The translations under genes and the position numbers were made by a program. From Pseudomonadota bacterium (GTDB lineage Bacteria; Pseudomonadota; Alphaproteobacteria; Acetobacterales; Acetobacteraceae): a DNA stretch of 5,610 nucleotides. The notes under the pieces are model-generated. The model ran no database searches and was not told where the DNA came from. It worked only from the letters and a program-made list of their open reading frames with translations. Of the stretch, positions 1 through 5,532 are shown in pieces (within the stretch, counting starts at the first letter, position 1; each line of letters starts with the position of its first letter). The DNA lies in contig JAKAZX010000281.1 in the NCBI GenBank assembly GCA_021826485.1, positions 1-5,610 of the forward strand. Direction: 5' to 3'.

Positions 1-141
1 CAGCGTGTTGTCCCGCGCGATGAAGCGCGACTGCTCCCAGATGGTGGCACCCGGTGGCGGCGCGACGCCGCCCACGATGACGTCGCCCACCTCGCCTTCC
101 GAATGGCAGCCGACGATGTGGAGGATTTTGGTCGAGCGCAT
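1..141 (-). CDS. Proline racemase family enzyme, N-terminal part; probable trans-3-hydroxy-L-proline dehydratase (runs off window)
   Basis: Only the first 47 codons are present; the frame is open to the window edge. The peptide carries the family's N-terminal pattern: HSEGEVGDVIVGG at residues 13-25, then APPPG at 27-31 and WEQSRFIARD at 35-44. This HSEGEVGDV type differs from the 4-hydroxyproline 2-epimerase type, which has a DGHTCGNPVR-like start; members like this one are typically annotated as trans-3-hydroxyproline dehydratases or related enzymes. The catalytic positions that separate racemase or epimerase (Cys/Cys) from dehydratase (Cys/Thr or Ser) lie outside the window, so the activity is inferred. 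The cytoplasmic reaction would be loss of water from trans-3-hydroxy-L-proline to give delta1-pyrroline-2-carboxylate. The ATG lies 9 nt after the upstream dehydratase stop, and a GAGG overlapping that TGA serves as ribosome binding site, so translation is probably coupled. Family is near certain; substrate is not. Confidence 0.9.
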   Translation of the reverse strand, partial: MRSTKILHIVGCHSEGEVGDVIVGGVAPPPGATIWEQSRFIARDNTL

Positions 142-150
142 CGGGCGGCC

Positions 151-1254
151 TCAACTGATCGTAAAGACGGGATCGCCGAGCACGTCGAACGCCGGGGTGA
201 TGCCAAGGCCGGGGTGGTCCGACGCGGTCGTGCAGCCGGCGACCCGCTGCGGCGCGCCCGCGGCGATGCTGACCGTGCCGTAGCTGTTGAAGTCCGTCGC
301 CGAGAAGCAGAACTCCTCGGGCGTCGAGAGCGCGAGATGAACGATCGTCGCGGTCACGATGTCGCCACCCCAGGTGTCCTCGATCGTCATCGGTGTGCCT
401 GAGGCGATGCACATGTCGCGCATCAAACGGGCCTTGGTCAGACCGCCGACCTTGCTGATCTTGAGGTTGATGATGTCCATCGCGTCGTCGGCCAGCGCCT
501 TCGCGAGCGTGCCGGCGCCGTCGATCACCTCGTCGAGCACGAACGGCCGCGATGTGCGCCGGCGGACCGACAGGCAGTCCTCGTAGCTCGGACATGGCTG
601 CTCGATATAGACATCGAGATCGGCGACAGAGCTGACGATGCGGGCGGCCTCCGCGCGCGTCCAGCCGGTATTGGCGTCGGCCACGAGAACGTCGCGCCGG
701 TCGAGCACGCGGCGCGTCTCGCGGATGCGGTCGATGTCCAGGTCGGCATCACCGCCGACCTTGAGCTGGAATTTCGTGTAGCCCTCGGCCTTGTAGCCGG
801 CGATTTTGCGCGCCATTTCCTCGGGCGCCTCCTGCGAGATGGCGCGATAGAGTGCGATCTTCTCCTGTGCCGCGCCGCCAAGCAGCCGGAACACCGGCAG
901 GCCGGAGACCTTGCCCAGGATGTCCCAGCATGCGATGTCGATCGGCGCCTTCACGTAGGGATGGCCGCGCAGCACGGCGTCCATGTGGCGGTTGAGCACG
1001 CCGAGGTCGCGCGGGTCGAGGCCGATCACCTTCGGCCCGATCTCCTGCAAGCCCGCCCGCACGCCGTGAGCATATGCGGGCAGATAGGCGGAGCCGAGCG
1101 GGCAGCACTCGGCATAGCCGGTGATGCCGGCGTCGGTCTCGACCGCAACGACGGTCGAATCGAACACCTCGACGAAATTGCCGTTCGACCAGCTGTAGCG
1201 CCCTTCCTTGAGCGGCAGCCCCACTTTCCAGACTTTGATCGCCGTGATCTTCAT
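151..1254 (-). CDS. Mandelate racemase/muconate lactonizing (enolase superfamily) enzyme, probable cis-3-hydroxy-L-proline dehydratase
   Basis: This is a complete 367-residue protein, normal for the family: an N-terminal capping domain (about 1-125) and a TIM-barrel domain (about 130-345). Likely Mg2+ ligands are D193 (VADANTG), E218 (IEQP) and D241 (LDE). Likely acid/base lysines are K165 at the end of FQLKVGG and K265 in NLKISKVGG, one on each face of the active site. The first lysine of the usual KxK is Gln163, as I recall for the hydroxyproline-betaine epimerase and cis-3-hydroxyproline dehydratase group. The capping-loop stretch GRYSWSNGNFVEVFDSTVV (18-36) and the CWD at 109-111 match, from memory, the cis-3-hydroxy-L-proline dehydratase of Labrenzia. 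That enzyme forms delta1-pyrroline-2-carboxylate in the cytoplasm. The GAGG at 1261-1264, 6 nt from the ATG, supports the start. Neighbours fit: an amino-acid ABC transporter upstream and a proline racemase homologue downstream. The main alternative is a 4-hydroxyproline betaine 2-epimerase-like enzyme. Confidence 0.93.
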   Translation of the reverse strand: MKITAIKVWKVGLPLKEGRYSWSNGNFVEVFDSTVVAVETDAGITGYAECCPLGSAYLPAYAHGVRAGLQEIGPKVIGLDPRDLGVLNRHMDAVLRGHPYVKAPIDIACWDILGKVSGLPVFRLLGGAAQEKIALYRAISQEAPEEMARKIAGYKAEGYTKFQLKVGGDADLDIDRIRETRRVLDRRDVLVADANTGWTRAEAARIVSSVADLDVYIEQPCPSYEDCLSVRRRTSRPFVLDEVIDGAGTLAKALADDAMDIINLKISKVGGLTKARLMRDMCIASGTPMTIEDTWGGDIVTATIVHLALSTPEEFCFSATDFNSYGTVSIAAGAPQRVAGCTTASDHPGLGITPAFDVLGDPVFTIS

Positions 1255-1281
1255 GTCGTACCTCGTTCGTCTGTCGGCCGC

Positions 1282-2004
1282 TCAGCGCACCGATTTCAGG
1301 AAATCTGCCGTCTCCGGCCGCTGAGGATTGCCGATGACCTGCTCCGGCGGTCCGATTTCGTGGATGCGGCCGCGATGAAAGAACGCCACGCGGTCCGAGA
1401 CGTCGCGCGCGAAGCGCATCTCGTGCGTGACCACGACCATCGTCATGCCCTCGGACGAAAGCATGCGCATGGTGTCGAGCACTTCACCCACCAGTTGCGG
1501 GTCGAGCGCCGACGTGACTTCATCGAACAGCATGTAGTCGGGTGACATCGCCAGTGCGCGCGCGATTGCCATGCGCTGCTGCTGGCCCCCGGAAAGCCGG
1601 GACGGGTAGGCCACAAGCTTGTCCTTCAGTCCGACATGGCTGAGTCGGTCGGTCGCGATCGCCTCCGCTTCCGCGCGGCTCTTGCCGAGGACCTTGCGCG
1701 GCGCCAGCATCACGTTCTCCAGCACGGTCAGATGCGGGAATGCGTTCCACTGCTGGAAAACGATGCCGATCCTGCGCCGCAGCCGATTGATGTCGGTTGC
1801 CCGCGCATGGACATCGACGCCGTCCACGACCACGCGGCCGGCGTCGATCGGCTCCAGCCCGTTGATGCACATGAGCAGCGTCGATTTGCCGGAACCCGAG
1901 CCGCCGATGACGGAGACCACCTCGCCGCGCGCGACGGTCATGCTGACACCCTTCAGCACCTCCAGGGCACCGAACGACTTGTGGACGTCTTCGATCTCGA
2001 TCAT
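1282..2004 (-). CDS. Polar amino-acid ABC transporter, ATP-binding subunit (GlnQ/HisP/ArtP type)
   Basis: This 240-residue cytoplasmic ATPase powers the importer formed with the two permeases encoded just upstream. All nucleotide-binding motifs are intact: Walker A GGSGSGKST at 34-42 (K40), Q-loop Q84 in VFQQWNAFPH, ABC signature LSGGQQQ at 137-143, Walker B YMLFDE at 157-162 with E162, D-loop SALD at 165-168, and switch histidine H194 in VVTHEM. The FQQWNAFPHLTVLENV stretch and the C-terminus ending in a NPQRPETADFLKSV-like motif are typical of the polar amino-acid uptake subfamily, and the length is normal. The frame stays open upstream to 2163, but the ATG at 2004 is preferred. It begins the conserved MIEIEDVHKSFG start, and it overlaps the permease stop by 4 nt (ATGA), the classic arrangement for translational coupling. 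Specificity cannot be read from the ATPase; context suggests hydroxyproline or proline-like substrates. Confidence 0.96.
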   Translation of the reverse strand: MIEIEDVHKSFGALEVLKGVSMTVARGEVVSVIGGSGSGKSTLLMCINGLEPIDAGRVVVDGVDVHARATDINRLRRRIGIVFQQWNAFPHLTVLENVMLAPRKVLGKSRAEAEAIATDRLSHVGLKDKLVAYPSRLSGGQQQRMAIARALAMSPDYMLFDEVTSALDPQLVGEVLDTMRMLSSEGMTMVVVTHEMRFARDVSDRVAFFHRGRIHEIGPPEQVIGNPQRPETADFLKSVR

Positions 2005-2651
2005 TGGTCTTGCCACCGCCGTTCGAACCATGCGCCGGCGCGCGCGATGGGAAAGCTGATGAGGAAATAGATCGCGCCCGCGATGCCCAGCACCAGCAGC
2101 GGCTGCTGCGTGCGGGTGACGACGATCTGCGAGGAGCGCAGCAGCTCGATGACGCCGATCCACAGCACCAACGCGCTGTCCTTCATCAGCCCTAGCGCGA
2201 GGCCGATCCAGCCGGGAAGGCCAACGCGCAACGCGATCGGAAAGACGATCGCGGTGAGGTCATCGGCCCATGTCAGGCCCAGCGACCGGGCGGCGCGTCG
2301 GGTCGGCTGCGGCACCGCGAGCACGCTCGCCCGCACGATTTCCGTGCAGTAGGCGGCGCCGTATACGGCGAGCACGATGCAGGCGATCGTGAAGGCGCTG
2401 ACATCGAAGCCAAGGATCGGCGCGAAGGCGTTGACCAGGATGATCTGGATCAGCAGCGGCACCGAGCGGAACACGTCGAGCACCGCGCCAAGTGCGAAAC
2501 TCGGCCACCCCGGCGCGGAGGCACGCAGCAGGCCGAACAGCACCCCGAGCGTGGTGCCTCCCACGACGGCCCAGAACGTCAGCAGCAGCGTCACGCCTGC
2601 GCCGCGAAGCATGAACAGCACGTCGTGGAACGAGACGGAGGCGTTGAACAT
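2001..2651 (-). CDS. Polar amino-acid ABC transporter permease, second subunit (HisM/HisQ family)
   Basis: This 216-residue inner-membrane protein would form half of the transmembrane channel. Hydrophobic stretches at about 17-41, 53-79, 85-108, 143-168 and 184-205 fit the usual five-helix core. The cytoplasmic EAA loop that docks on the ATPase is recognisable around residues 118-141: RRAARSLGLT, then a spaced I and P in AIVFPIALR. FRSVPLLIQ at 61-69 is a standard family signature (FRGTPLLVQ in homologues). The ATG lies 8 nt after the stop of the first permease with only a weak TGAGCGG-like ribosome binding site, so expression probably depends on coupling. Its stop overlaps the ATPase start. 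Two different permeases in tandem imply a heterodimeric channel, as in histidine or glutamine uptake systems. Confidence 0.94.
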   Translation of the reverse strand: MFNASVSFHDVLFMLRGAGVTLLLTFWAVVGGTTLGVLFGLLRASAPGWPSFALGAVLDVFRSVPLLIQIILVNAFAPILGFDVSAFTIACIVLAVYGAAYCTEIVRASVLAVPQPTRRAARSLGLTWADDLTAIVFPIALRVGLPGWIGLALGLMKDSALVLWIGVIELLRSSQIVVTRTQQPLLVLGIAGAIYFLISFPIARAGAWFERRWQDQ

Positions 2652-2659
2652 CGCGCCGC

Positions 2660-3322
2660 TCAGTACCGGAACAGGCGCCAGGCGACTACGCGGGAGGTAA
2701 GCATCATCGCCTTGGCGATCAGATAATAGAGAGCCGCAGCCACCGAAAAGTATTCGAACGTTCGGTAGGTCAGCACATTGAAGTGCTGCGTTACCCCGGC
2801 GAGATCCGTGTCCAGCCCCACCGTGAGGCCAAGCGCGGTCATCAGCACCGACAGGATCATCTGGTTGACCATCGGATAATAGACGATCCTGAACAGTTGC
2901 GGCAGCATGATCAGCCGGAAGGCGAGCGGCGCCGACATGCCGAGCGAACGGGCGGCGCGAGTCTGGGTGGACGGGATGGCGCGCAGGCCGCCGCGGAACG
3001 TCTCGGCGAGATAGCTCGCGTTGTTGAAGGCGATGCCAGCCGTCAGCGCCGCGTAGCTGTTGAGATGCAGGCCGAACGAGCCGAGGCCGAAGTAGACGAG
3101 ATAAATCTGGAAGAGTCCGGGCGTGTTGCGCCCGAACTCGATCCAGGCCAGGGCGAAGGCGGCAGCGGCCCGGTTGCCCCCGGTGCGACCGAGCGCCAGC
3201 GCCACGCCGATCGCGACGCCGATCACCGTGGACAGCGCCGCGATCTCCACCGTCACCAGACAGCCCGCCAGCATCTCGGGCATGACCTGAAAAACCGGTC
3301 GCCAGTGGAACGAGTAGTTCAT
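2660..3322 (-). CDS. Polar amino-acid ABC transporter permease, first subunit (HisQ/HisM family)
   Basis: This 220-residue inner-membrane subunit pairs with the second permease. Hydrophobic segments lie at about 18-45, 52-80, 88-108, 150-170 and 188-207. Family landmarks are EFGRNTPGLFQIYLVYFGL at 62-80 (FRGTPLLVQ-like), GIAFNNASYLAETFRGGL at 96-113, and the EAA loop TRAARSLGMS followed by IMLPQLFR at 121-145. The N-terminal FHWRPV and the ATG position match how such proteins usually start. The 34-nt gap from the binding-protein stop contains no clear Shine-Dalgarno sequence ahead of this ATG. Translation may therefore be inefficient, which would fit the usual need for far more binding protein than permease. 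Confidence 0.94.
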   Translation of the reverse strand: MNYSFHWRPVFQVMPEMLAGCLVTVEIAALSTVIGVAIGVALALGRTGGNRAAAAFALAWIEFGRNTPGLFQIYLVYFGLGSFGLHLNSYAALTAGIAFNNASYLAETFRGGLRAIPSTQTRAARSLGMSAPLAFRLIMLPQLFRIVYYPMVNQMILSVLMTALGLTVGLDTDLAGVTQHFNVLTYRTFEYFSVAAALYYLIAKAMMLTSRVVAWRLFRY

Positions 3323-3356
3323 TTTGGCGTGCCGCGTGGCGACCGGGTGGGCGGAT

Positions 3357-4181
3357 TTACTCGTACACGCCCGGGATCGTCAGGTCCGGCGCTTTCCCGG
3401 GGCCCACCCACTTGTTGTAGAGCTCCTGGTAGCGTCCGGTGCGCACCTGGTGGCTGATGAACAGGTTCAGATAGTTGAGCACGCCCTGCTCGCCGCGCAG
3501 CGCGATCAGGCAGACGTAGTCGTCCTCGTACGGCGCCTCGCCGGTGATCTCCAGGTTGGGATACTTGCCGGACTGCACGATGGCGGCGGCGACCGTCGAG
3601 GTCACGTCGGTGGCGTCGATCTGCCCCTGCGACAGCGCCAGGAACACGTCGGCCTGCGACTGGTAAGGGTGGAAGGAGCCGTGCGGATCGTTCCAGGCCT
3701 TCACGTCCTTCTCCAGCGCCAGCGCCTCGTAGGTGCCGGCCGTGGAGCCGACGGAATGCCCCTTCTGCGACTTGTAGTCGGTGATGCCGGCCCCCTTGCG
3801 GGCAAGGATGTCGAACTTGAAAACGAAGTAGGGGTTGGAGAAGCCGATCGTCTTGGCGCGCTCCAGCGTGTTCGAGGTGGAGGCGACGCCGATGTCGGCC
3901 TTGCCGCTCAGCAGGGCGGGAATGCGCTGCGGAAACGGCGTCTCGACGATCACCGGCTTCACGCCCAGCGCCTTGGCGAGGTCGTTGCAGGTGTCCACGT
4001 CGAAGCCGACCGGGTTGTTGTCGGCGTCACGCGACCCCATCGGCGGGAAGTCGAGCGTGACCGCGCAGCGCAGCGTCCCCGAGTTGATGATGTCGTCCAG
4101 CTTGTCGGCGCGGGCCGGGCTGGCGGCGCCAACGGCTGCCAGCAATCCCGCTGCCGTGAGGAGGCCGAGTCCTTTGATCAT
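3357..4181 (-). CDS. Periplasmic polar amino-acid binding protein of an ABC importer (SBP_bac_3 family)
   Basis: This 274-residue secreted receptor captures the substrate and delivers it to the permease pair. It is the first gene of the operon. Residues 1-25 are a Sec signal peptide: MIKG, a hydrophobic Leu/Ala core, and ASPARA before a likely cleavage at 25/26; no lipobox cysteine is present. The mature part starts DKLDDIINSGTLRCAV, typical of the family, followed by GFDVDTCNDLAKALG, LLSGKADIGVAS, and TLERAKTIGFSNPYF. The arginine of that last motif (LER) is the usual ligand-carboxylate contact. The frame is open further upstream, but the ATG at 4181 puts the signal peptide exactly at the N-terminus, and a GGGA lies about 10 nt before it. 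The substrate is not readable from sequence; the downstream enzymes point to hydroxyproline isomers or derivatives such as betaines. Confidence 0.95.
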   Translation of the reverse strand: MIKGLGLLTAAGLLAAVGAASPARADKLDDIINSGTLRCAVTLDFPPMGSRDADNNPVGFDVDTCNDLAKALGVKPVIVETPFPQRIPALLSGKADIGVASTSNTLERAKTIGFSNPYFVFKFDILARKGAGITDYKSQKGHSVGSTAGTYEALALEKDVKAWNDPHGSFHPYQSQADVFLALSQGQIDATDVTSTVAAAIVQSGKYPNLEITGEAPYEDDYVCLIALRGEQGVLNYLNLFISHQVRTGRYQELYNKWVGPGKAPDLTIPGVYE

Positions 4182-4227
4182 TTCCGTTTCCCATCCCAGT
4201 TTGAAGCACGCACTAGGGAGCATCGCA

Positions 4228-4257
4228 GAATTGGATATCATAGGCAATATCCCATTC
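4228..4257. promoter_or_regulatory. 30-bp imperfect palindrome, probable operator for the divergent GntR/FCD regulator
   Basis: The arms are GAATTGGATAT and ATATCCCATTC, 11 bp each with a single mismatch, separated by CATAGGCA. Ten of eleven pairs match in the only sizeable non-coding gap of the cluster. GntR/FCD regulators bind as dimers to such palindromes in front of the genes they control. The site overlaps a possible -10 of the minus-strand operon, which would fit repression relieved by a ligand. The palindrome is seen directly; its role is inferred. Confidence 0.65.
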
Positions 4258-4267
4258 TGGTTGTCAT
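4237..4267 (-). promoter_or_regulatory. Possible sigma70-type promoter of the transporter/dehydratase operon
   Basis: On the minus strand TATGAT (4242-4237, 5/6 to TATAAT) is a reasonable -10. A -35-like ATGACA (4267-4262, 5/6 to TTGACA) lies 19 nt upstream; shifted readings give TGACAA at 18 nt. The spacing is longer than ideal. Transcription would start near 4230, about 50 nt before the binding-protein ATG, and the -10 lies inside the palindrome. This is a prediction from hexamers only. Confidence 0.35.
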
Positions 4268-4289
4268 CCCTGCGCCATCCGCTTACAAC
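4261..4289 (+). promoter_or_regulatory. Possible promoter of the GntR-family regulator gene
   Basis: TTGTCA (4261-4266, 5/6 to TTGACA) and TACAAC (4284-4289, 4/6 to TATAAT) are separated by exactly 17 nt. Transcription would begin near 4296, leaving a leader of only about 18 nt that just contains the GAGG ahead of TTG 4314. The palindromic operator lies immediately upstream, so autoregulation is possible. Confidence 0.4.
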
Positions 4290-4303
4290 CGGCCAAATGC
4301 AGC

Positions 4304-4307
4304 GAGG
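4304..4307 (+). promoter_or_regulatory. Ribosome binding site favouring the TTG start of the regulator
   Basis: GAGG stands 6 nt before TTG 4314, ideal spacing. No comparable purine-rich stretch precedes the in-frame ATG at 4344, whose upstream bases are GACATCGCCCGA. This decides the start in favour of TTG. Confidence 0.55.
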
Positions 4308-4313
4308 CGTCCC

Positions 4314-5033
4314 TTGAGAATCAGGCCGACCGACATCGCCCGAATGGCCTCTGCGCCCGATGTGATCTTCGAGGCGCTGCGCGAGGCGATCACGGAGGGG
4401 CAGTTGGCCGAAGGCGAGGTGCTGCGGCAGGACCGCATCGCCAGGATGTTCAACGTCAGCCGCATCCCGGTGCGGGAGGCGCTGGCCCGCCTGGAAGAAC
4501 AGGGCCTCGTCTCCACCCAACGCTACCGCGGGGCCGTGGTCAGTGCCCTCTCGACCGACGAGATTCAGGAAATATTCGAATTCCGCGCGCTGCTGGAGCC
4601 GGAAGTGCTACGGCTGTCGATCGATAATCTGTCGCCTGCGCGGCTCGAACAGGCCGCCGCGTATTGCACGGGCTTCGCGAACGAGGCCGATTCGGCGAGA
4701 TGGAACTACTGGAACCGCAACTTCCACTACAGCCTGTATGAGGACGCCGACCGTCCCTATTACCTGCAAGTAGTCGGCGCGGCGCTCGACCGCATCGAGC
4801 GGTACCTGCGCGCGCAGCTCGTTCTCACCGACGGCATGCCGCGCGCGGTCCGTGAGCACAGGGCGATCCTCGATGCCTGCATCCGTCGCGACAAGGACCT
4901 TGCGGCCGCGCTCACGCGAGAACACATCATCGAAGCCGGCGGGTCGCTGATCGCGTTCCTCCGCGACCAGCGGTGCCAGGTGAACGCCCCGGTTTTGACG
5001 GCGGCCCCACCTGCTGAAAGCAAAGGGCCATGA
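4314..5033 (+). CDS. GntR-family transcriptional regulator, FCD (FadR C-terminal-like) subfamily
   Basis: With the TTG start the protein has 239 residues; from ATG 4344 it has 229. Both keep the whole DNA-binding domain. The winged helix-turn-helix spans about 15-79, with the recognition region SRIPVREALARLEEQGLV at 49-66, a hallmark of FadR-like GntR proteins. The all-helical FCD ligand domain spans about 86-215. Its presumed metal site has H138 (in NRNFH), H182 (REHRAIL) and H204 (REHIIEAG); the usual Asp four residues before the first His is Asn134, a change also seen in the family. Such proteins bind small carboxylic or amino acids and usually control the neighbouring catabolic operon. 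Here it is divergent from the hydroxyproline-type operon, so it is probably its ligand-responsive repressor. The C-terminal tail after about residue 220 (QVNAPVLTAAPP...) is low in recognisable structure and ends right at a transposase relic. Confidence 0.94.
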   Translation: MRIRPTDIARMASAPDVIFEALREAITEGQLAEGEVLRQDRIARMFNVSRIPVREALARLEEQGLVSTQRYRGAVVSALSTDEIQEIFEFRALLEPEVLRLSIDNLSPARLEQAAAYCTGFANEADSARWNYWNRNFHYSLYEDADRPYYLQVVGAALDRIERYLRAQLVLTDGMPRAVREHRAILDACIRRDKDLAAALTREHIIEAGGSLIAFLRDQRCQVNAPVLTAAPPAESKGP

Positions 5034-5199
5034 CAGGCTGAGGTGGTCCCGTCTGGCGCGGCCCCTCGGTGCTGAAGAAGCGCAGAATCCGATTGGACCT
5101 CACCGCCAGGACATAGGGCTGGCGGCGCTCTTCCAGCATGCCGCGCAGTGCGGAGTCGGAGGTCGTGTCCCCGGCCGTGGTGCAGGGAGCCGCTGACCG
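5034..5199 (-). pseudogene. Relic of an IS701-like DDE transposase (internal fragment)
   Basis: Translating the minus strand from 5199 gives PCTTAGDTTSDSALRG followed by MLEERRQPYVLAVRSN and ILRFFSTEGPRQTGPP. From memory this resembles the segment of IS701-type transposases around the second catalytic Asp: PCTWVAGDTVYG, then SDSALR, then a LEERxxPYVLAV strand. Small deletions relative to that pattern are visible; the WV and VYG residues are missing or altered. Only about 55 codons remain, with neither the N-terminal nor the C-terminal part and no terminal repeats, so it cannot be active. Recognisable similarity stops near 5040, a few bases from the regulator's stop codon. Family assignment is tentative. 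Confidence 0.5.
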
Positions 5200-5266
5200 G
5201 CGTGTCGGGCGCGAGCCGGGAGGTCACCGTGCGCCCGCCGCAATCGCCGGCAGCCGGCGCCCGAAG

Positions 5267-5416
5267 GGGGCCGAACAGTGGATCGCCATGCCGGTGCCGC
5301 CGATCGTCGCGCGCCAGCAGTTCCGGCAGGTGCAAGCCCTGCTCGCCGCGCGCAACCGGCACTGCCTGCCGCCGCGTGTGGTCGGCAGCCCGGTGCGGCC
5401 TGCTCGCCCTCGATGA
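5267..5416 (+). pseudogene. Fragment of a large serine recombinase (Recombinase domain), N- and C-terminally incomplete
   Basis: The plus-strand frame reads GAEQWIAMPVPPIV, then ARQQFRQVQALLAARNRHCLPPR. This matches the well-known pattern of large serine recombinases: a W-I-x-(I/V)-PVPPIV motif, then a F-x-x-(V/A)-Q-x-x-L-x-x-N/R-R helix in the Recombinase domain. The following zinc-ribbon segment (YLLxGLLxC) is not found in frame; a GLLAL peptide appears in a neighbouring frame just downstream, suggesting a frameshift. The frame then stops at TGA 5414-5416. The N-terminal resolvase domain with its catalytic Ser is absent. What lies between this and the transposase relic (5200-5266) is not assignable. 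Confidence 0.5.
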
Positions 5417-5532
5417 TCCCGTGCTCAGGGTAACCGTCCGGTCTGACCCGTGTGGCGTCGGTTTGACCTGCCCTGTTTCTTCGGACCACGGTTAGCTTGA
5501 GAGCCCGGCTCCTTGCTGCTGTTGCCCCAGGC
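5417..5532. other. Non-coding stretch between mobile-element relics
   Basis: No convincing gene is seen on either strand. The only clear structure is a pair of 12-bp near-identical direct repeats, annotated separately. A TGACCTGCCCTG followed by CGGACCA at about 5464-5492 has the look of an IS end, but no partner end is in the window. Confidence 0.4.
5439..5470. repeat. Two 12-bp direct repeats (CGGTYTGACCYG) with a 20-bp period
   Basis: CGGTCTGACCCG (5439-5450) and CGGTTTGACCTG (5459-5470) match at 10 of 12 positions and lie on the same face of the helix, two turns apart. The first contains the small palindrome GGTCTGACC. They may be protein-binding sites or part of an IS end; the function is unknown. 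Confidence 0.4.

Noticed and set aside
961..1545. 194-codon plus-strand open frame across the dehydratase and ATPase genes
   Set aside because: It is antisense to two well-supported genes and spans their junction; composition is typical of reverse-frame translation.
2005..2163. N-terminal extension of the ATPase to 2163
   Set aside because: The extra 53 residues are Arg/Ala/His-rich and out of frame over the permease gene; the conserved family N-terminus starts at ATG 2004.
2783..3457. 224-codon plus-strand open frame opposite the first permease
   Set aside because: It is a shadow of a clearly coding permease, with His/Arg/Gln-rich composition and no recognisable motif.
3324..4313. Plus-strand open frame continuous with the regulator, giving a 569-residue protein
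   Set aside because: It runs antisense through the binding-protein gene, shows low-complexity Arg/Val/Gly-rich sequence and matches no family until the GntR domain. It is a GC-rich open-frame artefact.
4182..4520. N-terminal extension of the binding protein beyond 4181
   Set aside because: The extension would bury the signal peptide internally and crosses the regulator gene and the operator.
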